Shown: piece after piece, positions 53,078 through 61,068 of the stretch
Layout: each line of letters starts with the position of its first letter
How positions within the stretch are numbered: the stretch's first letter is position 1
NCBI GenBank assembly: GCA_963619935.1
Contig: CAVEYA010000067.1
Span: forward strand, 1 to 64,000
DNA: 64,000 bases
Reading direction: 5' to 3'
From: RUG13091 sp963619935
GTDB lineage: Bacteria > Bacillota_I > Bacilli_A > RFN20 > CAG-826
Notes under the pieces: generated by a model
What the model saw: the letters and a program-made list of their open reading frames with translations, nothing else
Told to the model about the DNA's origin: nothing
The model's database searches: none
Position numbers and translations under genes: made by a program

Positions 53078-53153
53078 CGTGTCGTGGTCTTTTTGAGTGG
53101 AATCGCCACTCTTCCACGATACTCACACGTGTATCACACTCTCGTATGTGATA
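53078..53153 (-). promoter_or_regulatory. rplK-rplA leader with nested hairpins
   Basis: The leader folds into GAGTGG/CCACTC (53095-53100 with 53106-53111) enclosed by GTCGTGG/CCACGAT (53081-53087 with 53114-53120), and a separate TATCACA/TGTGATA stem (53132-53138 with 53147-53153). The position fits an L1-binding site for autogenous repression, which I infer from other bacteria. An rplK promoter is probably just upstream (TATACA near 53165). Confidence 0.5.
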
Positions 53154-53281
53154 GACAACATGCTTGTATAATGTATCAAATAAATAAATACGAACGCAAG
53201 TGTTTTTTTGCATAAAAGAATAGATTTCATGCGTTGCATATGCAAAAGAAAACCAGCAAATTATTAATAATTTGATTAAAA

Positions 53282-53310
53282 TAGACATTTCAAATTGCCC
53301 GTTGTATAAT
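53282..53310 (+). promoter_or_regulatory. ktrB promoter
   Basis: TAGACA (53282-53287) and a perfect TATAAT (53305-53310) are 17 bp apart, one of the best promoters in the window. Transcription should begin near 53317, leaving a leader of only about 11-20 nt. Confidence 0.75.
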
Positions 53311-53327
53311 ACTTGCGATTTAGTAAA

Positions 53328-54737
53328 ATGGTAGCGATGGAAAAAAGAAAAAAGAAAATTACACTTAACCCATACTTGCTAGTTATATTGTCATTTATCC
53401 TAGTTATTTTGATTGGGGCTTTTATCTTATGCATGCCGTTTTGTCAAACATCAGGTAAATGGGGCAATGTGATTGATGAAATCTTTGTTGCAACTTCTGC
53501 CACTTGTGTGACTGGTTTATGTGCCTATGAAAATGGGATTGCTGGTCAATTAACTTTTGCCGGTCATTTAGTGATGATTATCTTAATTCAAATTGGCGGT
53601 TTGGGTTTTATCACTGTTTTAACCTTCATAGTTACATTATTTAAAAGTAAATTACAATTCAAAAATCGTTTCTTTTTATCACAAATGGTGGGCTCTACAA
53701 ACTTCGCAGATGTCGTGAAATTTGTGAGAAGATTAATCCTTATTTCTTTCACTGTTGAAGGAGTTGGGTTTTTATTAGGATTACCGGTTTTCTTCCATGT
53801 TTATCCAAATGATCCAGGTAAAGCTTTATGGGGTGCAGCATTCCTATCTATATCTGCATTTAATAACGCTGGATTTGATTTATTCGGTAGCACATCTGTT
53901 ATTCCAAATAGCAATGAATTTATGATTGCAGTTGGAAATGGCTGGGCATATTACTACTTACTCACTTTAATTATGTTACTTATTATTGCGGGCGGCATTT
54001 CTTTCTTAGTAATAACTGACATTTTCTCTTTTAAAAAGCCAAGTCAATGGAGAGTATTTACTAAAATCGTCTTATCCACTACTGCGGTTTTATTAGTCAC
54101 AGGTACATTACTTTTATTCCTCTCAGATGGTTTGAAAGAAGATGGCATGACTCTCTTCCAATGTCTATTCCAAAGTGTGACTTGTAGAACAGCAGGTTAT
54201 GCAACCTACAATCAAGATAACATTTCCATTGCAGGTAAAGTCATTAGTTGTCTATTAATGGTAATTGGTGGTTCACCATTATCCACTGCAGGCGGCATTA
54301 AAACAACCACTATCTTTATGATTGTTTTAGCCATGTTCTGCTACTTTAGAGGCCGTCCAGTTGTGGCCTTCAAAAGAGAATACTCTTCAAAGATGATCAT
54401 CAAAGCAATGGCCTTAATGGTTATTGCAGGCACAACAATATTAATTGGATTCTTAGTGATGTCAGCCTTTGAAAGTAATTTAGATATGAATGCATTAGGT
54501 TTATCGACAGATAAATCTTCTGCGATTGTTTATGAGTTATTCTCCGCCTTTGGCACAGTTGGTGTCACTGTCGGTATCACACCATATTTATCTGTTGGTA
54601 GTAAAATAACATTATGTGTTTTAATGTTTATGGGTAGATTAGGACCAATGACTTTCTTATCACTATTCCAAACCAATATGAATAAAGAAGGTAGTCAACA
54701 TTATCAATATGTCGAAGAGGATTTCCTCATCGGTTAA
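53328..54737 (+). CDS. ktrB: Potassium uptake channel subunit KtrB/TrkH
   Basis: This 469-aa membrane protein forms the ion channel of a Ktr/Trk potassium system. It has the four repeated pore motifs: ATSATCVTGL (near 65), SAFNNAGFDLF (near 190), TCRTAGYATYN (near 288) and SAFGTVGVTVG (near 410), with eight or more helices. GRLGPMTFLSLF is a typical C-terminal signature. The start is ATG 53328 or 53337; a TTG at 53313 lies upstream of the expected transcription start and was rejected. No ribosome-binding site is visible. ktrA follows 18 nt later. The pair sits in opposite orientation between rplK and nusG. Confidence 0.92.
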   Translation: MVAMEKRKKKITLNPYLLVILSFILVILIGAFILCMPFCQTSGKWGNVIDEIFVATSATCVTGLCAYENGIAGQLTFAGHLVMIILIQIGGLGFITVLTFIVTLFKSKLQFKNRFFLSQMVGSTNFADVVKFVRRLILISFTVEGVGFLLGLPVFFHVYPNDPGKALWGAAFLSISAFNNAGFDLFGSTSVIPNSNEFMIAVGNGWAYYYLLTLIMLLIIAGGISFLVITDIFSFKKPSQWRVFTKIVLSTTAVLLVTGTLLLFLSDGLKEDGMTLFQCLFQSVTCRTAGYATYNQDNISIAGKVISCLLMVIGGSPLSTAGGIKTTTIFMIVLAMFCYFRGRPVVAFKREYSSKMIIKAMALMVIAGTTILIGFLVMSAFESNLDMNALGLSTDKSSAIVYELFSAFGTVGVTVGITPYLSVGSKITLCVLMFMGRLGPMTFLSLFQTNMNKEGSQHYQYVEEDFLIG

Positions 54738-54755
54738 TAAAGGAGATAAATTTTT

Positions 54756-55433
54756 ATGGCAAAAAAATCATTTGCAGTTATTGGCTTAGGCCAATTCGGA
54801 TTAGCGGTCTTAAATGAACTAATCGAAAACGGTATGGATGTTATCGCAATTGATAACAACGAGGAAGCCGTAATGAAAGTAGCAAAAAAGCTTCCAACCG
54901 CATTCGTCGCTGATTCCACTAACGAATTAGCGTTAAAAGAATTAGGCATCAAAGATGTCGATTGTGCGATTGTGGCTTATGGCGATAACAAGGAAGCATC
55001 TATTTTAACTACAGTTATTCTTCGTGAATTTGGTATCAAACAAATCGTTGTCCGTGTCGATGATGACTACTATATTCCAATTATGAAAAAGATTGGGGCA
55101 ACCGAAGTTATCACTCCACAAAGAGCAGCCGGTTCCGCTTTAGCGAACCGTTTAGGCAATGAAGACTATAAAGATTTCTATAAGTTAGACGCAAAATACT
55201 CTGTTGTGTCCATTATCATCAATCCTGGCTTTGTTCCGGTGACCTTAAAGGAACTTAATCCAAAAGATAATTTTGGTATCTCCTTGGTCTTAATTATGCG
55301 TAATAATAAGTCATTTGTTCCTGGTGGTCGTGATTCTATCCTTCCAGATGACACAATTTATGTTGTTGGAACAACGAAAGAAATTAAAAACTTCCGTGAA
55401 GAAATTAACGGGCATAAGAGAAAATCAAATTAA
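54756..55433 (+). CDS. ktrA: Potassium channel regulatory subunit KtrA/TrkA
   Basis: This 225-aa cytosolic RCK protein gates KtrB by binding nucleotides. The RCK_N Rossmann domain starts FAVIGLGQFGLAVLNEL and has the acidic ribose-binding AIDNN; it continues to about 135, with the hydrophobic RVDDDYYIPIMKKIGA. A C-terminal RCK_C domain (about 145-220) includes SFVPGGRDSILPDDTIYVVG. A good GGAGAT site precedes the ATG. It forms an operon with ktrB and ends at a bidirectional terminator. Confidence 0.93.
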   Translation: MAKKSFAVIGLGQFGLAVLNELIENGMDVIAIDNNEEAVMKVAKKLPTAFVADSTNELALKELGIKDVDCAIVAYGDNKEASILTTVILREFGIKQIVVRVDDDYYIPIMKKIGATEVITPQRAAGSALANRLGNEDYKDFYKLDAKYSVVSIIINPGFVPVTLKELNPKDNFGISLVLIMRNNKSFVPGGRDSILPDDTIYVVGTTKEIKNFREEINGHKRKSN

Positions 55434-55445
55434 TTAATTGAATAA

Positions 55446-55477
55446 CAAAAAAAGACCACTGCGAAGTGATCTTTTTT
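55446..55477. terminator. Bidirectional terminator between ktrA and nusG
   Basis: AGACCACT pairs with AGTGATCT (one G-U pair) around GCGA, flanked by A-run and T-run, so it can stop transcription arriving from both converging genes. Confidence 0.88.
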
Positions 55478-55491
55478 AATGATTAAATAAC

Positions 55492-56115
55492 TTAAATTTT
55501 TTCGATATCAGCGAAATCAAGTTCAATCACTGTATCTCTACCAAAGAAGTTAATCTTAACTTCCACTGTGTGATGTTCTTGATCAAGTTTTTCAACTGTA
55601 CCTTCAAGGCCTTCAAAGGAACCAGAGATAATCTTCACGAGTTTGCCTTCTTCATAGCCTTCGTACATGCTTTCTTCAATCATGCCCATTCTCTTTAAGA
55701 CTGGTTCGATTTGTTCTCTCTTCACTGGGAATGGTTTTGTACCTTTACCAGAAGATCCAACGAAGCCCGTGACACCTGGAGTGTTACGGACAACATACCA
55801 TGCGTAGTCAGTCATAATCATTTCTACGAAGACATAACCTGGATATAAATTTTTCTTTCTAGTTTTACCTGTTGGTTGACCATCTTTCATCACAGGAACA
55901 TCTTGTTCAGCAACAACAATACGGAAAATCAAATTGGATAATCCCATTGTTTCTACACGTTTTTCTAAGTTATCAGCGGCTTTTCTTTCGTGTGTGGAAT
56001 AAGTCGCAACAACATACCATTGCTTATCACCTAATTGTTGTTGTGTGTTTTGTTCTTTTTCATTTGACACATCAGTGTTTGTGTCTGTAAAACTAATTTT
56101 ATTTTCGTTTGCCAT
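55492..56115 (-). CDS. nusG: Transcription termination/antitermination factor NusG
   Basis: NusG binds RNA polymerase and affects pausing. The NGN domain starts at about residue 32 with QWYVVATYSTHERKAADNL, continues with KKNLYPGYVFVEM, and the KOW domain carries VKIISGSFEGLEGTVEKLD. At 207 aa it is longer than Bacillus NusG owing to an N-terminal Gln/Asn/Thr-rich tail of about 30 residues. It starts 3 nt after the secE stop, which is the common pairing. Confidence 0.96.
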   Translation of the reverse strand: MANENKISFTDTNTDVSNEKEQNTQQQLGDKQWYVVATYSTHERKAADNLEKRVETMGLSNLIFRIVVAEQDVPVMKDGQPTGKTRKKNLYPGYVFVEMIMTDYAWYVVRNTPGVTGFVGSSGKGTKPFPVKREQIEPVLKRMGMIEESMYEGYEEGKLVKIISGSFEGLEGTVEKLDQEHHTVEVKINFFGRDTVIELDFADIEKI

Positions 56116-56117
56116 TT

Positions 56118-56318
56118 TTATTTACCCCAACTTTCAAATGCTTGTTTTAAAATCGCGATTAAACGATTGCCTGCTGCGTCTTCGGCAAAAAGTAATAATC
56201 CAGTTACTGCAGCAATCACAATGACCACAATAATGGATGGAATTAATTCGCTTCTCTTAGGCCAGCGAACACGCTTACCTTCTTTAACTACGCCTTTTGC
56301 GTAACTTTTTAATCCCAT
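56118..56318 (-). CDS. secE: Preprotein translocase subunit SecE
   Basis: This 66-aa protein has one membrane helix (about 28-45), preceded by the conserved amphipathic segment EGKRVRWPKRSEL. It clamps SecY in the translocon. It lies between rpmG and nusG, the usual Firmicutes order. Its AGGAGG site overlaps the rpmG stop codon. Confidence 0.95.
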   Translation of the reverse strand: MGLKSYAKGVVKEGKRVRWPKRSELIPSIIVVIVIAAVTGLLLFAEDAAGNRLIAILKQAFESWGK

Positions 56319-56329
56319 ATAAGTTCCTC

Positions 56330-56476
56330 CTATTTACTAATTTTGTGAACTGTGTGTTTTCCACACTTTGGGCAATACTTCTTAATGGTGAGGTTTTTAC
56401 TTGAATCTTTATTGATTGTAGTTTGGTAGTTTCGTGATAGACACTCTTCGCAAATCAAAAGAACTTTTTCTCTCAT
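56330..56476 (-). CDS. rpmG: 50S ribosomal protein L33
   Basis: Translation of this frame gives 48 aa starting MREKVLLICEECLSRNY and ending with KKYCPKCGKHTVHKISK. The four cysteines (9, 12, 35, 38) form the zinc ribbon of the zinc-binding L33 type. The frame begins after a GTAGGG-type ribosome-binding site and ends directly before secE, the usual rpmG-secE-nusG order. Confidence 0.95.
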   Translation of the reverse strand: MREKVLLICEECLSRNYQTTINKDSSKNLTIKKYCPKCGKHTVHKISK

Positions 56477-56509
56477 TTTCCCTACCCCCTATCATTAAAT
56501 TGTGATAAT

Positions 56510-56538
56510 AATTTAGCACCACAAAAATGAATTGTAAA
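56510..56538 (-). promoter_or_regulatory. rpmG-secE-nusG promoter
   Basis: TTTACA (56533-56538) and TAAATT (56510-56515) are 17 bp apart on the minus strand, about 33 nt before the rpmG ATG. An alternating tract lies 8 nt upstream of the -35. Confidence 0.5.
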
Positions 56539-56545
56539 GAATATT

Positions 56546-56559
56546 TGTGCATGCACATA
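56546..56559. other. Alternating purine-pyrimidine tract (14 nt)
   Basis: TGTGCATGCACATA alternates strictly and contains the palindrome TGTGCATGCACA. It lies between the terminator of the 56592 gene and the rpmG promoter, as other tracts do. Confidence 0.7.
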
Positions 56560-56582
56560 AAAAGGCGCTCATACGAACGCCT
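56558..56582 (-). terminator. Terminator of the DUF2188 gene
   Basis: An 8-bp stem (AGGCGTTC with GAGCGCCT on the minus strand, one G-U pair) is followed by TTTTT. Confidence 0.85.
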
Positions 56583-56591
56583 ATGCACGCC

Positions 56592-57059
56592 TTATTGAAT
56601 ACGGCCTTTATGTTTACCTTTAGAAGCGTGAACTAATGCGGTTCTACCTGTGTTTTCCGCAAGTTGATTAACATATTCTTCAGCTTCTGGTTTAGTTTTG
56701 AATGTTCTAATGACTTTACCAGCTGCGCCACCGGTTTGAGCTAATTTAACTTCCCAAACACCATCTGTGTTTTTACTGACGTGGTAAACTTTACCATCAC
56801 CTTTTTTAGCTGGTGCTTTTTTAGCAGGAGCTGTTTCCTTACTAGCATCTTTGCTAGAAACTTCCTTAGCAGGAGCCTTCTTAGCAGGAGCCTTTTCGAC
56901 TTTTTCTACTTTCTTAGCTTCGGCTTTTTTGACATCAGCTTTTTTAGCTTCAGCCTTCTTTGCTTCTTCTGCTTTTTTGGCTTCTTCAGCCTTCTTCTTT
57001 TCTAATTCCGCTTTCTTAGCTTCTTCTTGAGCTTTCTTTTTCTTTTTAAAGAAACACAT
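56592..57059 (-). CDS. Lys/Ala-rich tail plus DUF2188-like domain
   Basis: The 155-aa product has a strongly charged N-terminal half (residues 5-85) built of KKAEEAK and KKAPAK-type repeats, resembling histone H1-like or TolA-like helices. A compact C-terminal domain (about 88-155) follows: VYHVSKNTDGVWEVKLA, then FKTKPEAEEYVNQLAENTG and ALVHASKGKHKGRIQ, which fits DUF2188. The basic tail suggests binding to DNA, RNA or ribosomes, but this is inferred only from charge. A GGAGG site precedes the ATG, and a terminator follows. The name of the domain is from memory of its pattern. Confidence 0.7.
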   Translation of the reverse strand: MCFFKKKKKAQEEAKKAELEKKKAEEAKKAEEAKKAEAKKADVKKAEAKKVEKVEKAPAKKAPAKEVSSKDASKETAPAKKAPAKKGDGKVYHVSKNTDGVWEVKLAQTGGAAGKVIRTFKTKPEAEEYVNQLAENTGRTALVHASKGKHKGRIQ

Positions 57060-57128
57060 AATTTGATCCTCCGAATGTATAAATTATAAAATAATTTTTA
57101 ATAAATTACAAAGTGCACTTTCGCACGA

Positions 57129-57815
57129 TTAGTCAATTTCCTCTACCTTTTTTGCTTTTGGCACAAAGTAGAAGCCAATTAATGACATTAATGCTTCAAA
57201 ACCTAATGCACCTGGTAATCCATAACTAAGTAAATATGGAACAACCATATCAACTGGATTGTCAGTAACATATAAGAAATATTCAATGTAGTTATATAAG
57301 AACGGCACACCAACAAGGATGACCACAAACAAGACCACTAAGATAATTGGTAAGGCTGGTTTGATTGTACCTTCTACCACTTTTTCTTTATATTCATTGG
57401 TTGGTAATAAATTCCATTCGACACCACACAATGTCCAAATACGAGCAAATAATTGGGCAAGAATACCAAGGAACACCATTAAGATGTAGTTAACGATAAT
57501 AAACACATAAGCCAATAACACTAATGGCCAACCAAACAAATAAACAATTACTTGTGTGCCATGTTTAACGGTTTCACCTTCACAGTGAACTAAATCATGA
57601 AATGCTTTAACAACGCTAGAGCATAATTGACATAAAAATGCTTGGACGAAATATAAAGCATAAATCACAAAGAACACAGCCACGAATGGAAGCATGCAAA
57701 TGCCACATAAGACAGCTAAAAAGGCATTCGTTGCTTTGTATTTTTTGAAACTAAAGCATTCTTTCATTAATTTTTTCGCAAAATCTAAAAAATTAACCTC
57801 AAATAAATTTTTCAT
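57129..57815 (-). CDS. Membrane protein of unknown function
   Basis: I do not recognise this 228-aa protein. It has five or so hydrophobic segments: about 30-60, 88-125 (possibly two), 152-178 and 192-215. A short cytoplasmic N-terminus precedes them. The cysteines (CQLCSSV, HCEGE, LCGVEW) lie in the first and second loops. It ends in a charged KAKKVEEID tail. A GGAGG site precedes the ATG, and a weak GTGC/GCAC hairpin follows the stop. The neighbours are a TetR regulator upstream and the DUF2188-like gene downstream, on the same strand. Confidence 0.65.
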   Translation of the reverse strand: MKNLFEVNFLDFAKKLMKECFSFKKYKATNAFLAVLCGICMLPFVAVFFVIYALYFVQAFLCQLCSSVVKAFHDLVHCEGETVKHGTQVIVYLFGWPLVLLAYVFIIVNYILMVFLGILAQLFARIWTLCGVEWNLLPTNEYKEKVVEGTIKPALPIILVVLFVVILVGVPFLYNYIEYFLYVTDNPVDMVVPYLLSYGLPGALGFEALMSLIGFYFVPKAKKVEEID

Positions 57816-57881
57816 AAAATAAAAATCCTCCGTGGTTAATTATAAAAGATATAAAGTTTAAATAAAATTAAAAATTAATTC

Positions 57882-58481
57882 TTAATTAAATTTTTCAACA
57901 TTTTTGCCTAAGCACCACATGATAATGTCACATAGTTCATCTGGCGATTCTTTTGTTCCTTCTTTAAGCCATTTATTAACAATCGAAATAATCCCGTTAC
58001 AATAATACGTTACTACATATTTTTGCAAACTCTTATTGATATTAAAGCGATTCATAATTGGTTCAAAAAAAGAACAATACAATTTATCAAAATATTCTGT
58101 CGCATTGAAATTAAGTGGTTTAGATAACGCTAATGAATAAAGCTTTTTATTCTCATTAATAAAATTAATGTAAGGTTTTAAATAGTCAGGTTTAAGGAAG
58201 ACTAATTCATCTAATTGGCTATTGTTGATGATTTTATCTTTTATTGCCTCTGAGCTTACTTTAAAGGAAGCATAAAATCTCTTCGTTAATCTTTCTAAAG
58301 TCTCATCTAATAAATCATTCATCGTATCGTAATGTAGATAAAAGGTTGATCGAGAAACACCTGCTTTTTTGCAAATTTCTTTTACGGAAATAAATTCAAA
58401 GTCTTTATTTTCTAAAATTAAAAGGAGGGCCTCATCCATTAAAAGTGAAGTGTTATAGTATTTACTTTCGTTTTTGTTCAT
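57882..58481 (-). CDS. TetR/AcrR-family transcriptional regulator
   Basis: The 199-aa protein has a clear TetR DNA-binding domain at the N-terminus: ALLLILENKDFEFISVKEICKKAG split around the helix-turn-helix, then VSRSTFYLHYDTMNDLL. The C-terminal helical ligand domain (about 70-199) belongs to the type seen in Firmicutes dihydroxyacetone-kinase-regulator-like TetR proteins. It starts 29 nt after the 119-aa membrane gene stops, so it is likely autoregulated with it. A candidate operator is at 58943. The ligand is unknown. Confidence 0.87.
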   Translation of the reverse strand: MNKNESKYYNTSLLMDEALLLILENKDFEFISVKEICKKAGVSRSTFYLHYDTMNDLLDETLERLTKRFYASFKVSSEAIKDKIINNSQLDELVFLKPDYLKPYINFINENKKLYSLALSKPLNFNATEYFDKLYCSFFEPIMNRFNINKSLQKYVVTYYCNGIISIVNKWLKEGTKESPDELCDIIMWCLGKNVEKFN

Positions 58482-58510
58482 AAAAGGCCCTCCTATTAAT
58501 TATCTCTATT

Positions 58511-58870
58511 CTATTCTTCTTTATTTGTAATTTCGTTAGCTAATTTAATAATATCGCTAGCGTATTTCTTTTTGCGACTGTTAAGAAAGGCTTTATAGAT
58601 TGGGTAATTAATGGTGATTAAGACAATACCCACTAAACCAATAATGATGCCAAATACAAATGCTAAATCGGATCCATCACCAATAACTTTCATCGATAAG
58701 CACATGCCTACGCCAAGAACAAGTGCACCAAATACACCAAATATGTAAGTAAAAATTTGTGGTGGCAATTTCACCTTGTTATCAAGTTTTTTAAGTGCTT
58801 TAACTTTAGAAGTATCTTTTGGCGTATATTCATTTGCCAAGGCTTCTGCGTAAATTTTGTCTGTGTTCAT
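58511..58870 (-). CDS. Small two-helix membrane protein next to TetR
   Basis: The 119-aa product starts MNTDKIYAEALANEYTPKDT, then VKALKKLDNKVKLPPQ, two membrane helices (about 38-58 and 68-88) and a charged C-terminal tail. Very similar small proteins occur in Clostridia beside TetR genes and have been labelled dihydropteridine reductase without good reason. No enzyme motif is visible. ATG 58870, with AGGAGG, was chosen; a longer frame upstream overlaps the control region. It probably forms an operon with the TetR gene. Confidence 0.65.
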   Translation of the reverse strand: MNTDKIYAEALANEYTPKDTSKVKALKKLDNKVKLPPQIFTYIFGVFGALVLGVGMCLSMKVIGDGSDLAFVFGIIIGLVGIVLITINYPIYKAFLNSRKKKYASDIIKLANEITNKEE

Positions 58871-58942
58871 ATCATTTCCTCCTAAGAACACTATTAATTT
58901 AAAAAAAGATAAGGATACTTTGAACGACACAAAAATGAAAAA

Positions 58943-58962
58943 ATGTCCATTTGAAAAGACAT
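58943..58962. promoter_or_regulatory. Candidate TetR operator
   Basis: ATGTC and GACAT form an inverted repeat with a 10-nt centre, 73 nt upstream of the 58511 gene and 55 nt before the plus-strand nuclease gene. The size fits TetR-type operators. The short arms keep confidence low. Confidence 0.3.
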
Positions 58963-59016
58963 GGAAAAATTAAGATAATCATTTTATTTATATAAGGAAA
59001 AGAATAAAATTGTCTT

Positions 59017-60309
59017 ATGAAAAAATATCTTACTTTAATTTTAACAGCTGCTTGTTTAGCAACTTTAGTGGGTTGCCGTTTTAATGATGGTAGTTCTCAT
59101 AACGGTGGTTCTTCAGATTCCGGTGATAAAGATGATGGAGGAGATACACCAACACCAGTCGGTGATACAGTTACCTTTAACCAAAGAAGTTCATCGGCAA
59201 AGGATTCCACTATCAAAGCCATGCTAAATGAATGTGGCAAAGCTTCTAATAAGAAAACCTTATATCGTATTAAAGGCATCGCTCAATGGCCAAAAAGTAC
59301 AAACTACGGAAACTTTGATTTATTAGACTCATCAGGCTATGTGTATGTTTATGGTTGTTCCAAAAATGCATCTTCAATCACTGGTTCATCTGGCTCATAT
59401 GCATTTAACAATGATAAAACTTTTTCTGGTATGTCAATAAAACCAGGTGATGAAGTGGAAATGGAAGGCTTATTTACTTGGTACGCTTATTCTAGTGGCT
59501 ACGGAGTCGCGGAATTTCAAGGTTACGTTACAACTGTAAAACACAATAACTTATCAAATATTGAAGCAAAGAGTTACACAACCAGTGAACCAACTAATCA
59601 AGCTGGAACATATTATTCTTCCATTAGTGATTCGGAAAGCGGTTCTACATTATTAACCACACTTCATAATTTAATGGATAGTACACATGATACATATACT
59701 TCTTATAATTCATTAGATAAATATTTTAAAACATCTGATAAGCATTCTTCTGGTAATGTAAAATGTTTCTATTCTGGTAAAAGTACATCTTCATTTAATA
59801 AAGAACATGTTTGGCCACAATCAAGTTCTGGTACATCAAGTGATCAATTATATGGCACTTCTTATGGCGGATCTGATTTACATCATATTAGACCAACAAT
59901 TAGTTCTTACAATTCCGCTCGTGGAAGTTCCATGTTCGGCCCTATCTTTGGTGATAAGACAAGCGCTGGTGCATTAGCGTATTCCACCGGTGGTAGTAAC
60001 TATTATACTGGTAATGTCTATGAACCTGCAGATGCCATTAAAGGGGATGTTGCAAGGATAATTATGTATATGTATGTTCACTATTCCAGCCAAATTGGTG
60101 GTGCGTCACAATCTTATTATGGCGAAATGCACATCAATTATGTGATGGGAACCTCCCCACAAAATTCTTGGAAACTATTAAGAAAATGGAACGCGGAAGA
60201 TCCTGTTAGCGAAGATGAAATAACACGTAACAATTACGCTTATTCAATTCAAGGAAATCGAAATCCATTTATAGACCATCCAACATACGCAGACCGTATT
60301 TGGGGCTAA
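59017..60309 (+). CDS. Endonuclease I family lipoprotein with OB-like domain
   Basis: The 430-aa precursor has lipobox LVGC (Cys20) and a Gly/Ser/Asp-rich linker (21-48). An OB-like domain (about 80-175) starts LYRIKGIAQW and includes GYVYVYGCS and GDEVEMEGLF. The C-terminal nuclease (about 195-430) has the His-Me finger of EndA/Vvn: catalytic His264 in NKEHVWPQS, DLHHIRP (287-293), the metal-binding Asn299, GNVYEPADAIKGDVAR (332-347) and GNRNPFIDHP. It should cut DNA and RNA outside the cell. It is monocistronic on the plus strand and shares the OB-like module with the nuclease-ABC block. Confidence 0.92.
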   Translation: MKKYLTLILTAACLATLVGCRFNDGSSHNGGSSDSGDKDDGGDTPTPVGDTVTFNQRSSSAKDSTIKAMLNECGKASNKKTLYRIKGIAQWPKSTNYGNFDLLDSSGYVYVYGCSKNASSITGSSGSYAFNNDKTFSGMSIKPGDEVEMEGLFTWYAYSSGYGVAEFQGYVTTVKHNNLSNIEAKSYTTSEPTNQAGTYYSSISDSESGSTLLTTLHNLMDSTHDTYTSYNSLDKYFKTSDKHSSGNVKCFYSGKSTSSFNKEHVWPQSSSGTSSDQLYGTSYGGSDLHHIRPTISSYNSARGSSMFGPIFGDKTSAGALAYSTGGSNYYTGNVYEPADAIKGDVARIIMYMYVHYSSQIGGASQSYYGEMHINYVMGTSPQNSWKLLRKWNAEDPVSEDEITRNNYAYSIQGNRNPFIDHPTYADRIWG

Positions 60310-60311
60310 AA

Positions 60312-60339
60312 AGAAAAGCACTCAACAGTGCTTTTTTTA
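60312..60339. terminator. Bidirectional terminator after the endonuclease gene
   Basis: AAAAGCACT pairs perfectly with AGTGCTTTT around a CAAC loop, with T-runs on both sides, so it can end both converging genes. Confidence 0.9.
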
Positions 60340-61068
60340 ATCAATCACTTTTCTTTCTTTCAATAAGAAGAATACACATATGGACGTCATACCGATAATG
60401 GCAATGACTATAATTAATGTAATCGCTCCAGTTTGATTCCATTCATTATCTTCTACTTTATTAGAAGAGGAAGCAAAAATAGAATTTAATTGTTTGATTG
60501 AGTCTTTAATTTTAGCACCCGCCAAATCAGTGTAATTATCAACCACTAACAAATCATCAGTGGACAAACAATTATAACGAGAAATAATTTCTGCGTACTG
60601 TGTTTTATCAATCACACATATATCAGTGGAGGCTTCCACACGTATATTTTCATTCCAGAAATTAATAAATCCTTCATCTAACGCATAATAATTTATTTCT
60701 TCAAAATCATAGCTTAAATTCAAAGCTTCAAATTGTGCGCTTGATCCAGTGTAATATAAAACCTTTAAATTGCTCATTCCATTAAAAGCGTTATCGCTAA
60801 TATGAGTAATAGAAGAAGATAACATTAATGTTCTAGCCATACTTCCATTTAATGCATTATCTTTAATTTCATCCACCACTATGTCGTTATATTCTTGATA
60901 AATACGAATATCAGTATCATTTAAATGTGAAGCAGAAATAGAGGAAATGGAATATGCATTTCGCGCATTCTTTTCATAATTAAATGCTTCACTATAGTTA
61001 GTTTGATTATAAGCACCTAGTGAAGAAATGAATAATAAACTAGCAACCAAAGGACTTATTTTGACCAT
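60337..61068 (-). CDS. Membrane-anchored protein with a leucine-rich repeat
   Basis: The 243-aa product has an N-terminal signal (residues 2-20) with no lipobox. A short LRR_5/BspA-type repeat is visible at about 68-103 (SITHISDNAFNGMSNLKVLYY). One C-terminal membrane helix (about 217-236) ends in KERKVID, so the protein faces outside. LRR_5 domains often mediate binding to surfaces or proteins; here only one repeat remains clear. The ATG overlaps the end of the preceding small gene by 13 nt, showing translational coupling. Function is unknown. Confidence 0.65.
   Translation of the reverse strand: MVKISPLVASLLFISSLGAYNQTNYSEAFNYEKNARNAYSISSISASHLNDTDIRIYQEYNDIVVDEIKDNALNGSMARTLMLSSSITHISDNAFNGMSNLKVLYYTGSSAQFEALNLSYDFEEINYYALDEGFINFWNENIRVEASTDICVIDKTQYAEIISRYNCLSTDDLLVVDNYTDLAGAKIKDSIKQLNSIFASSSNKVEDNEWNQTGAITLIIVIAIIGMTSICVFFLLKERKVID

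Noticed and set aside
53067..53288. Minus-strand frame of 73 aa between rplK and ktrB
   Set aside because: It covers the rplK leader hairpins and the ktrB promoter, has no ribosome-binding site and no family resemblance.
53313..53327. TTG start for ktrB
   Set aside because: It lies 2 nt after the -10 box, upstream of any likely transcript start.
56781..57005. Plus-strand Phe/Ser-rich frame opposite the DUF2188 gene
   Set aside because: It is the mirror of the Lys/Ala codon repeats on the other strand.
56880..57040. Repeat DNA resembling a tandem array
   Set aside because: The repetition comes from KKAEEAK-type protein repeats with varied codons; there are no regular spacers, so it is not CRISPR.
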